A stretch of 62,637 nucleotides of DNA, from positions 1 through 62,637 of the forward strand of contig CAJUJN010000023.1 of NCBI GenBank assembly GCA_910586775.1, read 5' to 3'. The stretch is from an uncultured Acetatifactor sp. GTDB taxonomy: Bacteria; Bacillota; Clostridia; Lachnospirales; Lachnospiraceae. The translations under genes were made by a program, and so were the position numbers. The notes under the pieces are model-generated. The model made no database searches. It was not told the DNA's origin and saw only the letters and a list, made by a program, of their open reading frames with translations. Positions 35,258 to 44,854 of the stretch are shown here, piece after piece; within the stretch, counting starts at the first letter, position 1, and every line of letters starts with the position of its first letter.

Positions 35258-35875
35258 ATGGCAGACAGATATTCGAATTACAGACAATACAATGACGATG
35301 AACTGATTGACCGCCTTCGCCGGGGGGAAGAAGCAATCATGGATTATATCTGCGACAAGTACAAGAATCTGGTGCGCAGCAAAGCAAAATCCATGTTTAT
35401 CCTGGGCGCTGACAGTGAGGATCTGATTCAGGAAGGCATGATAGGCCTGTTCAAGGCGGTTCGGGATTACGATATGGGACGGGATGCCAGTTTCAGCACG
35501 TTTGCGGAGTTGTGCATCAATCGCCAGCTGTACACGGCGGTGCAGGCTTCCAGAAGGCAGAAGCACTTTCCGCTGAACACCTATGTGCCCTTATACGGGG
35601 AAGTTTCCGGCGACGATAAGGAGGGCGTGAATCCGGCGGAGTTTCTGGCGGACAGGAGTGAGCTGAATCCGGAGCAAATGTTCCTGGACAAGGAGCGGGT
35701 GGCCTATCTGGAGAAAATGATAGAGGAGGAGCTCAGCGAGTTTGAGAAGCAGGTGTTGGACCTGTATCTCACCGGGATGAGTTACAGCCAGATTGCCAGG
35801 GTGCTGGGACGGGACGAGAAGTCCACGGACAATGCGCTGCAGAGGTTAAAAGCGAAGATACGGAAAATGTTGTAA
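35258..35875 (+). CDS. sigH: RNA polymerase sigma-H factor
   Basis: 205 residues from the ATG at 35258 with AGAGG upstream; an earlier in-frame start overlaps the phosphatase gene and adds a non-homologous tail. Region 2 reads EEAIMDYICDKYKNLVRSKA and DSEDLIQEGMIGLFKAVRDY; region 4 holds LSEFEKQVLDLYLTGMSY and IARVLGRDEKSTDNALQR. This is the sigma-70 relative Spo0H/SigH that directs transition-phase and early sporulation genes. It closes the cysE-to-sigH cluster and is followed by a strong terminator. Confidence 0.92.
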   Translation: MADRYSNYRQYNDDELIDRLRRGEEAIMDYICDKYKNLVRSKAKSMFILGADSEDLIQEGMIGLFKAVRDYDMGRDASFSTFAELCINRQLYTAVQASRRQKHFPLNTYVPLYGEVSGDDKEGVNPAEFLADRSELNPEQMFLDKERVAYLEKMIEEELSEFEKQVLDLYLTGMSYSQIARVLGRDEKSTDNALQRLKAKIRKML

Positions 35876-35885
35876 ATCAGGGGAA

Positions 35886-35930
35886 CTGCCCGGCGCTTGT
35901 TGTGAAGTGCCGGGCAGCTGTGCGTTTTCA
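35886..35930 (+). terminator. Terminator after sigH
   Basis: CTGCCCGGC (35886-35894) pairs with GCCGGGCAG (35909-35917), extended by GCTT/AAGT at the loop side; a GCGTTTT tract follows. Confidence 0.75.
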
Positions 35931-35980
35931 GAACCTGTTTCTTTTTATATTTTTTTTAGAAAAAGGAAAGAATCCGTACA

Positions 35981-36010
35981 TTGACAGCAGGCTGAATCGG
36001 GGCATATAAT
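35981..36010 (+). promoter_or_regulatory. Promoter of the RND exporter operon
   Basis: Consensus TTGACA (35981-35986) and TATAAT (36005-36010) with an 18-bp spacer, 48 bp before the start codon. Confidence 0.85.
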
Positions 36011-36023
36011 CAACGAGGTAAAA

Positions 36024-36039
36024 CCGACCGACTGGTCGG
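36024..36039. promoter_or_regulatory. Palindromic operator, likely bound by the TetR regulator at 40479
   Basis: CCGACC (36024-36029) and GGTCGG (36034-36039) around GACT form a 16-bp palindrome typical of TetR/AcrR-family operators. It lies just after the transcription start, so binding would block the promoter. The regulator is encoded at the end of the same operon. Confidence 0.75.
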
Positions 36040-36057
36040 ACGGCAGGAGGAACAGGC

Positions 36058-39000
36058 ATGATATCGAAATTCAGTGTGAAAAAGCCCTATACAGTGCTGG
36101 TGGGCGTGGTTCTGGCGATTATTCTGGGAGTGGTGTCCTTCACCAGGATGACGGCGGATTTGCTGCCGAACATCAGCCTTCCTTATGTAATCGTAATGAC
36201 TACTTATCCGGGAGCAAGCCCGGAGACCGTGGAAGCGGCGGTGACGCAGCCGGTGGAGGCGTCCATGGCCACGGTGAGCAATATTGAGAGTATCAGTTCC
36301 GTGTCCAATGAAAACTATTCCATGGTAATTCTGGAATTTGCCCAGACAGCGGATATGAATGCCGTATCCCTGGAAATCCGGGAGAGCCTGGACCAGATCA
36401 AGAGTTACTGGGATGACGCCATCGGGAATCCCATTATTATGAAGCTGAACCCGGACATGCTGCCCATTATGATAGCGGCAGTTGGCGTGGACGGCATGGA
36501 TAACGCGCAGATCAGTACATATGTGCAGGATGCGGTGTTGCCCGAGTTGGAGAGCATTGAGGGCGTGGCAAGCGTCAGTGCCACCGGTCTGCTGGAGGAG
36601 AGCGTGAATGTCATTATCCGCCAGGACAAGGTGGATGCGGTCAATGAAAAGGTGTTTGCAGCCATAGACGAGAAAATGAAGGACGCCGAGGAAGAGTTGG
36701 AGGAAGGGCGCAAGTCCCTGGAGGACGGCAGGGCGGAACTGGAAGATGGTAAAGCGGAAATCCAGAAGGGCCGCAAAGAGCTTGCGGACGGCAAGGCGGA
36801 ACTGGAGCAGGGCAAAAACGAGCTGAATCAGAAGAAGGATGAGACAGCCCAGGCTCTGGCAAATACCAAAAAGGATTTACTGACAGCCAAGACAGACCTG
36901 GAAGCCGCCAGGATGAACCTGACTACCAATCTGGCCACGGCCAGACAGCTGAGTGCGGGAATAGAACAGATCAATGCCCTGACGGATGTGATTATCAATG
37001 CGCCGGAGCGGTATCTGCGCGCGTACCAGGCTTTATATGAAAGCATCTACGGAGAGAATCCGAATCCGGAGGAGGAAGCCAGAATCCGCCAGGAAATAGG
37101 AGAGTTGAAGTCTGCCTATCTGGGAAGCGAGATTATCTCTCAGATGAAGGGCGCAGATGCGCAGCTGGATGAAATGATAGCCCAGTTAGAGGCAGCGGAC
37201 TGGGCAGACTGTGATAACTTTGTGTCTGTGGCGGCAGTTCTGGCGTTGGTGTCTCAGGGCGGCTCCAATGAAATTGTGGCTCAGAGGGAGAATCTGGAGA
37301 ATGCTCTGAATGCTCTGACCAACGGCTTGGGACTGGAAGCCTATGAAGCCATGGCGAACCAGACCCTTGCCACACTGGAGGAGCAGCTTTCCATGGTGAA
37401 TGCCGGACTGGTTGAGGTGGAGAAGGGACAGCTGGAGGCTGCTCTGGGCTTTGCGGAGGCCAATTCTCAGATTGCCATGGGAGATTACCAGATGAAAATG
37501 GTGGAAAGCCAGCTGGATGCCGCCATGGAGCAGATTAAGAGCGGCGAGGAGCAGTTAAAATCTGCTCAGGAGCAGCTGGAAGAGGGCGAGAAACAGCTTG
37601 CCGACGCAAAGGAATCTGCCTATGAACAGGCGGATATGACAAACATCCTGACTGTGGATACCATCAGGAACCTGCTGACTGCACAGAACTTTTCCATGCC
37701 TGCAGGTTATGTGACGGAGGAAGGCGTCAGCTATATGGTGCGTGTGGGGGATAAGCCTTCCACAGTGGACGAACTGAAGGAAATTCCCCTGATGGACCTG
37801 CATATGGACGGTGTACCTGTAGTCAAACTGGGGGATGTGGCAGATGTATTCTATACGGACAATTCCGATGAAATCTATGCCAATGTGGACGGCAGCGCCG
37901 GCATCATGCTGACCATCCAGAAGCAGACCGGCTATTCCACCGGTGAGGTCTCCGATTTGCTGGCGGAGCGCTTCGGAGAAATGATGGAGGAAAATGCCGA
38001 TTTGTCACTGATCACCTTGATGGATCAGGGAATATACATAGACCTGGTCATGGATTCCATCATCAATAATATTCTGTTCGGCGCAGGACTGGCAATTTTG
38101 ATTCTGTTGGTGTTCCTGAAGGATTTGCGGCCTACGCTTGTGGTGGCATTTTCCATTCCCATCAGCCTTGTGACGGCGATTGTGTGTATGTATTTCAGCG
38201 GTGTAACCCTGAATATTATCTCCCTGTCGGGCCTGGCATTGGGCATCGGTATGTTGGTGGACAATTCCATTGTGGTTATCGAAAATATCTACCGCCTGCG
38301 GGGAGAGGGGTATTCCGTTAAGGATGCCGCCATGGCCGGAGCCGGTGAGGTGGCGGGGGCCATTCTGGCTTCCACGCTGACTACTGTATGTGTCTTCCTG
38401 CCTATCGTATTTACGGAAGGCATTACCAGACAGTTGTTTGTAGATATGGGACTGACCATTGCCTATTCGCTGTTTGCCAGCCTGGTGATTGCTTTGACGG
38501 TTGTGCCCGCCATGTCCTCCAAGATGCTGGTGCGAACGAAAGAGCAGAAAGAGAGCCGTATATTCGGAGCGCTGACCAGAGGGTATGAGAAGCTGCTTGG
38601 TCTGTCTCTGAAGGGAAAACCCCTGGTGATGGTTCTTGTGCTGGTGCTTCTGGCGGGCAGTATTGCGCTGGCATTTACCAACGGAATCGCCTTTATGGCG
38701 GATATGGATTCCACACAGCTGACAGTGAATGTGGAGCTGGCGGAGGATGCCACGCTGCAGGAGACAGGGGAGCTGACCGACCAGGTGGTGGAGGCGATTC
38801 TTTCCATAGAGGATGTGCAGAATGTAGGCGCCATGTCCAGCAGTTCCAATATGTCCCTTCTGGGCGGCGGGGGCGGCAGCACCAATTCCGCCACAATCTA
38901 TGTGGTGGCAAAAGAAGACAAAACTATGAGCAATGAGGAGATTGCGGCGAGCATCCGGGAGAAGACGGAGGGGCTGAACGCGGAGATTACCATCGATACC

Positions 39001-40479
39001 TCCAGCATGGATATGAGCGCCATGGGAGGGAGCGGGATTTCCATCCAGGTGCGTGGACGTGAGCTGGATACCCTGCGGCGCATTGCGGAGGAAGTGGCTG
39101 CCATTGTGGAGAGTGTGGAAGGTACCGCTGAGGTCAGCGACGGGCTGGAGGATGCGGATGAGGAACTGCGTATCATTATCAACCGGGATGAGGCGGTACA
39201 TTATGGATTGACTGTGGCGCAGGTGTATGCCCAGCTTTACACGAAACTGGCGGAAGCAAGCAGCGCCACCACATTAGTGTCAGCCGATAAGGACTACAAT
39301 GTCTATGTCATGAACGGCAATGATATCGAGCTGACAAGGGAGCTGGTGAAAGAACTGGAACTGGACGGTACCGGTGAGGAAGGAGAAAGCGTGAAAGTGC
39401 CGCTGTCGGAAATTGCGGACTTTGAGACTACGGAGGCGCTCAGCTCCATCAGCCGCGCGGACCAGACCCGGTATATATCCGTGTCTGCAGCCATTGCGGA
39501 GGGCTATAATGTGGGTCAGGTGGCCTCTGCCGTGGAGGATAAGCTGGCCGGTTATGAGCTGCCTGCCGGATACAGGCTGGTGTCTTCCGGTGAGAATGAG
39601 ACCATCATGGATGCCATGGAACAGATTATGCTGATGCTGGTGCTGGCCGTGCTGTTTATGTATCTGATTATGGTGGCGCAGTTCCAGTCGCTGCTGTCGC
39701 CTTTTATCATCATGTTTACCATTCCACTGGCATTTACCGGAGGATTTATGGGGCTTTATATCGGCGGCAGCGAAGTGAGTGTCATCGCCATGATTGGTTT
39801 CGTTATGCTGGCGGGTATTATTGTAAATAACGGTATCGTAATCATTGACTATATGAACCAGCTGAGGGAGAGCGGTTGTGAGAAGCGTCAGGCGATTCTC
39901 ATAGCCGGAAGAACCAGACTTCGTCCTGTGCTGATGACTGCGCTGACTACCATACTGGCGTTGTCAACCATGGTGTTCAGCAATGATATGGGGGCGGAGA
40001 TGGCGAAGCCCATGGCGGTGGTGACCATCGGCGGTCTTACCTATGGTACGCTGCTGACACTAATCGTAATACCGTGTATCTATGATATGATGATTCGGGA
40101 AAAGAAAGGTGAGAGACATTCCGGAAAAAGGTATGGAAAACCGGCTGTTACGGGGCGTGAAATGCCCGAGCTGGAAGATATTGGACGGAAGCGGGAAGGG
40201 TTGCCGGATATGTCACAGGAAATGCGGAGACGGTTAGAAATGACACAGGGGGCGTCGGAGACATCAGTCGTGAAACAGGAGGGACAGTGGGATGCTGAGC
40301 GGAAAGCGCCGGAAATATCGGAGCCCGATCAGAAAACGCAGGAGCCGTCTGTAGAACAGGCCGAGCTGTCTGGGACAGAGCAGAAAGCCCAGGAGCTGTC
40401 AGACGCTGAACAGGGGCAGGACGAGCTGCCGGGTGCCGGACAGGAGCCCCGTAAACGCAGCCGCAGGAGGAAGAAGTGA
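36058..40479 (+). CDS. RND-family efflux permease, SwrC/AcrB-like, with coiled-coil insert
   Basis: 1473 residues. The start KFSVKKPYTVLVGVVLAIIL and TYPGASPETVEAAVTQPVE are classic HAE-RND features. Membrane-domain motifs include GLALGIGMLVDNSIVVIENI (helix 4, Asp-Asn in place of the Asp-Asp of AcrB) and FVMLAGIIVNNGIVIIDYMN. Residues about 205-530 of the first periplasmic-type loop are replaced or extended by a long coiled coil with repeated units such as EDGRAELEDGKAEIQKGRKE and KSAQEQLEEGEKQ. A hydrophilic C-terminal tail of about 110 residues has imperfect SGTEQKAQELSDAEQ repeats. It exports drugs, lipids or surfactin-like molecules across the cell envelope; no separate membrane-fusion protein is encoded, so the insert may take part of that role (inference). 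Its stop overlaps the regulator start. Confidence 0.9.
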   Translation: MISKFSVKKPYTVLVGVVLAIILGVVSFTRMTADLLPNISLPYVIVMTTYPGASPETVEAAVTQPVEASMATVSNIESISSVSNENYSMVILEFAQTADMNAVSLEIRESLDQIKSYWDDAIGNPIIMKLNPDMLPIMIAAVGVDGMDNAQISTYVQDAVLPELESIEGVASVSATGLLEESVNVIIRQDKVDAVNEKVFAAIDEKMKDAEEELEEGRKSLEDGRAELEDGKAEIQKGRKELADGKAELEQGKNELNQKKDETAQALANTKKDLLTAKTDLEAARMNLTTNLATARQLSAGIEQINALTDVIINAPERYLRAYQALYESIYGENPNPEEEARIRQEIGELKSAYLGSEIISQMKGADAQLDEMIAQLEAADWADCDNFVSVAAVLALVSQGGSNEIVAQRENLENALNALTNGLGLEAYEAMANQTLATLEEQLSMVNAGLVEVEKGQLEAALGFAEANSQIAMGDYQMKMVESQLDAAMEQIKSGEEQLKSAQEQLEEGEKQLADAKESAYEQADMTNILTVDTIRNLLTAQNFSMPAGYVTEEGVSYMVRVGDKPSTVDELKEIPLMDLHMDGVPVVKLGDVADVFYTDNSDEIYANVDGSAGIMLTIQKQTGYSTGEVSDLLAERFGEMMEENADLSLITLMDQGIYIDLVMDSIINNILFGAGLAILILLVFLKDLRPTLVVAFSIPISLVTAIVCMYFSGVTLNIISLSGLALGIGMLVDNSIVVIENIYRLRGEGYSVKDAAMAGAGEVAGAILASTLTTVCVFLPIVFTEGITRQLFVDMGLTIAYSLFASLVIALTVVPAMSSKMLVRTKEQKESRIFGALTRGYEKLLGLSLKGKPLVMVLVLVLLAGSIALAFTNGIAFMADMDSTQLTVNVELAEDATLQETGELTDQVVEAILSIEDVQNVGAMSSSSNMSLLGGGGGSTNSATIYVVAKEDKTMSNEEIAASIREKTEGLNAEITIDTSSMDMSAMGGSGISIQVRGRELDTLRRIAEEVAAIVESVEGTAEVSDGLEDADEELRIIINRDEAVHYGLTVAQVYAQLYTKLAEASSATTLVSADKDYNVYVMNGNDIELTRELVKELELDGTGEEGESVKVPLSEIADFETTEALSSISRADQTRYISVSAAIAEGYNVGQVASAVEDKLAGYELPAGYRLVSSGENETIMDAMEQIMLMLVLAVLFMYLIMVAQFQSLLSPFIIMFTIPLAFTGGFMGLYIGGSEVSVIAMIGFVMLAGIIVNNGIVIIDYMNQLRESGCEKRQAILIAGRTRLRPVLMTALTTILALSTMVFSNDMGAEMAKPMAVVTIGGLTYGTLLTLIVIPCIYDMMIREKKGERHSGKRYGKPAVTGREMPELEDIGRKREGLPDMSQEMRRRLEMTQGASETSVVKQEGQWDAERKAPEISEPDQKTQEPSVEQAELSGTEQKAQELSDAEQGQDELPGAGQEPRKRSRRRKK

Positions 40480-41126
40480 TGGGAAAGATCAATGGTATGG
40501 AAGATATCCGTCAGCTGCCGCCCAAGGTGTGCCGGATGTATAAAGCCGTGATCCAGATGTTGGAAGAAGGAATGGACGTCAGCGACATCCGCGTTTCCAC
40601 CATCACTGAGCGGGCAGGAATCGGGAAGGGCACCGCATATGAATACTTTGATTCGAAAGAGGAAATCGTAGCCTGTGCCATTTTGTATCAGATGAAAGAG
40701 ATATTCGGATGGTTGGAAACTGTTCTGGAGGAACAGGGAAGCTTTCGGGAACAGCTATCCTTTCTGCTGACAGAGGTAGAAAAGAGGGAACAGCATAAGA
40801 ACTGTTTCCTCAGATTCCTTCACATGATGACGGATAATTCCGAATTCAACAGGACGCTTCAGAAAAAGATGCACATGGAAGCTTTTTTGTCTTATCTGCC
40901 CATGAACGTGTTTGCGAGGGTGATGCGCCGGGGGATGGAAAATGGGGAGCTGCGCAGTGATCTTCCTTTGGATTATATGGTTCATTGCCTGTTTTCTCAC
41001 CTGCTGATTTATATGACGGCGGTGACCTCGGGAGGATTTTTCCACACGGAGCCGGCAGTGGTACGGCCGCTTATATATCAGGGAATCCTGAACGAGTTGG
41101 AAAAAAAGAGTCTTCGGGGGAGATGA
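40479..41126 (+). CDS. TetR/AcrR-family transcriptional regulator
   Basis: 215 residues from the ATG at 40479 in a TGATG overlap with the RND stop, with AGGAGG upstream. The HTH is VSTITERAGIGKGTAYEYFD, which is diagnostic of TetR regulators (KGTxYxYF). The C-terminal ligand-binding domain is variable. It likely represses the RND operon through the palindrome at 36024-36039 and is cotranscribed with its target, giving autoregulation. Confidence 0.9.
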   Translation: MGKINGMEDIRQLPPKVCRMYKAVIQMLEEGMDVSDIRVSTITERAGIGKGTAYEYFDSKEEIVACAILYQMKEIFGWLETVLEEQGSFREQLSFLLTEVEKREQHKNCFLRFLHMMTDNSEFNRTLQKKMHMEAFLSYLPMNVFARVMRRGMENGELRSDLPLDYMVHCLFSHLLIYMTAVTSGGFFHTEPAVVRPLIYQGILNELEKKSLRGR

Positions 41127-41269
41127 TAATTTCAAAATAATATTTTATGATGAAGTTTATACTTTTTAGAGATAAATTAGAAAATAGACACATTTTAGAC
41201 ACATTTTAACTGTATGATAGATATCAGATAGTTGATGAACTCACTATCTCCCCCCTCATAAGAAATAGT

Positions 41270-41301
41270 AAAAAGGTTCCAGTGTATGCTGGGGCCTTTT
41301 T
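41270..41301 (+). terminator. Terminator after the RND operon
   Basis: AAAAAGGTTCCAG (41270-41282) pairs with CTGGGGCCTTTTT (41289-41301). Upstream are a direct repeat of GACACATTTTA near 41190-41208 and a small ATAGT/ACTAT hairpin. Confidence 0.75.
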
Positions 41302-41319
41302 ACACGTGTAGGAAAGGAG

Positions 41320-42264
41320 ATGGAATCCTGGATGGAAGACAGCGGAGCAAAGTAGTTCGCAAAATATGTCAATGAGTTGCGTGACAAGTGGGGGCTGTCA
41401 ATGAATCAGCTTTGCGAAGGGCTGTGCAGCAGGCGGGCGGCCTGGTACATAGAGCAGGGTGAACGTGAGCCCGGAAGGATGCTGCGGGAAGCCATTTTGG
41501 AGCGGCTCGGCGTAGGGGCGGAGGACTATGAGTGCTACCTGGGCTGCGTGGAATATGCACAGTGGAAAATGCAGCACGCTATCCTGCACGTACCAAAGCA
41601 GCTTGCGTCCTCGGCCTCCGGGGAATATAGCCTGCCGGAAGGATTCCGGAAGCCGGCTGTGGAAGGTGGGCAGATATATTATATGCGGCGGACATATGAA
41701 AGCCAGACTGCTGAGAGGGCAGTATTTCAGGAGGATGACGGTGTAGTGGATTTTGAAAGGGCGAGGGAGGAAACGGGAGCGAGGAGGATGTTCTTGCCAT
41801 GCTGGACACGGCCATCCGCCTGGTATCTGGAAGAGTTTGTGGACTGGGAGAAGGGGGAGTGCGATTTTGGCAGCGCGGGATTCCGCAGGCTTCTTAACTG
41901 GGTTGGGGAGCATACGGATGAACCTGTATCCCGGAATGCTTCACAGGGAGACAGATTTTTTAGACCGGGATACCTGGAGGAGGAAGCCCTGCTGATGGAG
42001 AAAAGCACCAACCGAGGCTTCCCATTGTTTATTTACCTGGACGGGGAAGGGACAGAAACCCATGGGACGTCCCGTGAAATGGCGGAGAAGCTGATGGAGT
42101 TTCTGGAAACAGCTGATTTCACCCCGGAATCGGGTCTGCGGAACATGGTGGTCAGCATTGTCCTGGAGGAGACGGAAGCCTATTATACCGGGGACAAGAG
42201 CCTGGACGAAGTGGTTGGAATAATCCAGAACCGGGTGCAGCTGCTTCTGAAGGAAAATATGTAA
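41320..42264 (+). pseudogene. Chimeric remnant: HTH regulator N-terminus joined to a solute-binding protein C-terminus
   Basis: After AGGAGATGG the frame reads ESWMEDSGAK, a TAG, then FAKYVNELRDKWGLSMNQLC. The HTH half, with LCSRRAAWYIEQGEREPGRM and ILERLGVGAEDYECYL, matches the N-terminus of Rgg/PlcR-like regulators of gut Clostridia. From roughly residue 90 the sequence changes character; its end, ETEAYYTGDKSLDEVVGIIQ and NRVQLLLKE, is that of extracellular sugar-binding proteins, although no signal peptide precedes it. A deletion that joined two genes, plus the nonsense codon, explains this. Translation could begin after the TAG at the TTG at 41377, giving 295 residues. A functional protein is unlikely. 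Confidence 0.6.
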
Positions 42265-42319
42265 TGTCGAATGTTTTTCATGTCTTGTTTGCGCCTTGAT
42301 CAAAGGGAATGATATAATT

Positions 42320-42422
42320 TATACTCACAAACGCAAATAATTGCCGTCTGCAGAATATAACGAGTGAACGCATCGCGGCAATCCGGAGCTGAAAGCGGCA
42401 ATTAAATGCGTTCACGAGTATA
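42320..42422. repeat. Intergenic palindromic element bounded by TATACTC/GAGTATA, copy 3
   Basis: 103 bp. TATACTC (42320-42326) and GAGTATA (42416-42422) at the ends, with AACGCAAATAATTGCCG near the left and CGGCAATTAAATGCGTT near the right pairing with few mismatches. No ORF. Confidence 0.7.
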
Positions 42423-42615
42423 ACTTGCATTTGCTGTATATCTGCCGGGAATGACGGGAGGTGGAATAAGGACAGTGAAGAATCCATCGGCAGACAAGGC
42501 AATCTGCAGATGGATTTTCATTTGATATCCCGGTGGAGGATTCCGACAGGAAACCTGGAGACAAAGCAGACGGTTCTGGAGTGCGGACGGAAGAAGAGAA
42601 GGAGGAACAGAAGAG

Positions 42616-42905
42616 ATGCATGGAGCGATTTTGGGAGATATCATCGGCAGCTCTTATGAGTTCGACAGAGGGGACAAGAAAGAGTTTGAGCTGTTCGGGC
42701 GCAGGGCACGGTTCACGGATGGCTTCGTGATGACAGTGGCGGTGGCGGAGGCCCTGTTGAAGGCAGAGACAGACGCGGAGGTTCCTGCCATCTGTCAGCT
42801 ACGGAAACGGTTCCGCCAGGAGGGTGTCGGCGGCGGGATGGCTTTACGGTTCCATGGAGCGAACCAGAGAGGCGGCCAGGGCCATGGTAAAGAGGGAAAA
42901 GCCAT
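42616..42905 (+). pseudogene. Truncated, internally deleted ADP-ribosylglycohydrolase
   Basis: The first frame reads MHGAILGDIIGSSYEFDRGD and FTDGFVMTVAVAEALL, the N-terminus of the ADP-ribosylglycohydrolase family, in which the metal-binding FTDDSVMT has become FTDGFVMT. From about 42824 a different frame gives SAAGWLYGSMERTREAARAM, a later segment of the same family. The part between and everything after are missing. The remnant runs into the 3' end of the opposite-strand ABC gene. GAAGAGAAGGAGG still precedes the start. No activity is expected. Confidence 0.75.
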
Positions 42906-42913
42906 GCGATGCC

Positions 42914-44758
42914 TTATCCCGGCTGGGCGGCAGTCCGGGAATTTTCTTCCTCTGTATAATACTGGGCCTGGGCATGCCACAGTTCGTGGTACCGTCCCCC
43001 TTTTTGGGCGACCAGTGTATCGTGGCTGCCCATCTGTACCAGTTCCCCGCTGTCGAATACCGCAATCTTGTCGCAGAAGCGGCAGGAAGCCAATCTGTGG
43101 CTGATGTAGATGGCGGTCTTGTCTCCGGCGATTTCGTTGAATTTGCTGTAGATCTCATACTCCGAAACCGGGTCAAGGGCGGCGGTGGGCTCGTCCAGGA
43201 CCAGGAAGGGCGCGTCCTTGTAGAGTGCCCTGGCCAAAGCGATTTTCTGTCCCTCTCCGCCGGAAATCTCGATGCCGCTGCCGTCGAACTCCTTGTACAG
43301 GAAGCTGTCCGTGCCCTCCGGCATGGCGGCCAGGCGCTCTCCGAAGCCGGCTTTGATCAGGCATTGCCTTGCTCTTTCCCCATCAAATACAGGGCCCGCG
43401 GACACATTCTGCCCCAGCCGGAAAGCGAAGAGCTTGAAGTCCTGGAATACGATGGAGAAAATGGACAGGTACTCATCGTAATCGTACTTCTTGATATTGA
43501 CCCCGTTTAGCAGAATCTCCCCCTCTGTAGGGTCATAAAGGCGGCACATGAGCTTGATGAAAGTGGTCTTGCCGCTGCCGTTTTTGCCTACGATGGCCAG
43601 CTTCTCCCCCACCTTGAATTTCAGGTTCACATGGCGCAGAGCGTAGGTGTCCGTGTTGGGGTACCGGAAGGATACGTCACGGAATTCCACGAAATATTCA
43701 TTGTCATCCCGTTTCTCCACGGTCAGGGAGCCCTGGTACATGGGGTTGGGGATGTCCAGGTAGGAAAAATACCGTTTCAGGTACGTATGGTTCACGAAAG
43801 CCTTCTGGATGCCGGCGACCGCCTCGGAAGCGGCTCCCAGCAACAGCATGACGCAGGACACATACCGGGCTATGGAACCTACGGTAATCTGGCCCGAAAG
43901 TGCCGCGTAGAGCAGGATCAAATAGACGCAGAATTTCAGCACATGGCTCAGGGCCACATCCGCTGCTTTCAGGGCTGCCTGTTTCCAGCACAGATACAGA
44001 GAGCGCCGGTGAAAATCCGTCATGATATCCACATTGAACGCCAGCAGGCTTTCGGCCATGTCGTAGAGACGGATATCCTTGCCGCTGCTGTAGTGTCGGA
44101 TGTAGTCATTATATTTTCCGCCGAAGACATTCATGTGGACAGCGGTGGACATGAAGTGGCTGAATATGGCCTCGCTTTTTCTGGTAGTGAATGCCCCGCA
44201 CAGGACGGTGAACAGGATTCCCGCCACGAATCCAAGCTTCATGAGAAGGGGGATGCCCTCCAGAAAGAAGAAGGACAAGGTCATGGAAAGGGACAGGATG
44301 ATTCTGGTCATGCTGGAGACAATCTGTTCCGTACAGCTGAACAGATACCACAGATTGTACCCTGTCTGCGATTCTATGGCTATCCGTTTGCGTAGCATCG
44401 TCACTTCCGGGTCTTCGATGGACGAATAAGCCATCTGCATTGCCTTTTCAGAAAAAATCCACTCATCATTGAGGTTCAGCTCATTCTGCGCCACATCCCG
44501 TCTGGATGTCAGATAAGCGCTGACAAGGCTGAGCAGAAAAACAATCCCCACCGTAAGCGCCGCATAAAGCGCCAAAGCCCCCAAAGGCCGCCCCTCATAA
44601 AGTCCGTCAATAAGCCGCGCCGAGAAGTAAATCGGCACATAGGGCAGAGCATTCCGAAGAACAGCGTCCAAAAAGAGACAGACGGCAAAAGACCTGCTCA
44701 GAGAAAAGAGATGCCGTATAGCCCTTTTAGAAATACGAATATGTTCAGATAATTTCAT
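42914..44758 (-). CDS. ABC exporter, membrane domain plus ATPase, partner 1
   Basis: 614 residues from the ATG at 44758 with AAAGGTGA upstream. Six membrane helices occupy about 1-330. The ATPase domain begins at VEFRDVSFRYPNTDT with Walker A GKNGSGKTT, a Q-loop FSIVFQDFKLF, the variant signature ISGGEGQKIALARAL, Walker B FLVLDEPTAALD and switch YISHRL. It forms the last gene of a minus-strand operon with the similar gene at 44855-46690, and the two probably act as a heterodimer. Such pairs next to a LytTR/GHKL two-component pair often export peptides or confer peptide resistance; the substrate is unknown. Confidence 0.88.
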   Translation of the reverse strand: MKLSEHIRISKRAIRHLFSLSRSFAVCLFLDAVLRNALPYVPIYFSARLIDGLYEGRPLGALALYAALTVGIVFLLSLVSAYLTSRRDVAQNELNLNDEWIFSEKAMQMAYSSIEDPEVTMLRKRIAIESQTGYNLWYLFSCTEQIVSSMTRIILSLSMTLSFFFLEGIPLLMKLGFVAGILFTVLCGAFTTRKSEAIFSHFMSTAVHMNVFGGKYNDYIRHYSSGKDIRLYDMAESLLAFNVDIMTDFHRRSLYLCWKQAALKAADVALSHVLKFCVYLILLYAALSGQITVGSIARYVSCVMLLLGAASEAVAGIQKAFVNHTYLKRYFSYLDIPNPMYQGSLTVEKRDDNEYFVEFRDVSFRYPNTDTYALRHVNLKFKVGEKLAIVGKNGSGKTTFIKLMCRLYDPTEGEILLNGVNIKKYDYDEYLSIFSIVFQDFKLFAFRLGQNVSAGPVFDGERARQCLIKAGFGERLAAMPEGTDSFLYKEFDGSGIEISGGEGQKIALARALYKDAPFLVLDEPTAALDPVSEYEIYSKFNEIAGDKTAIYISHRLASCRFCDKIAVFDSGELVQMGSHDTLVAQKGGRYHELWHAQAQYYTEEENSRTAAQPG

Positions 44759-44854
44759 AAATTCACCTTTCCGCGCATTCCAGCGCACACCAGACTCCCA
44801 ATATTACACTCCCACCGACAAAATCGCCACAAACAAATGGCGTACTTTGGCGCC

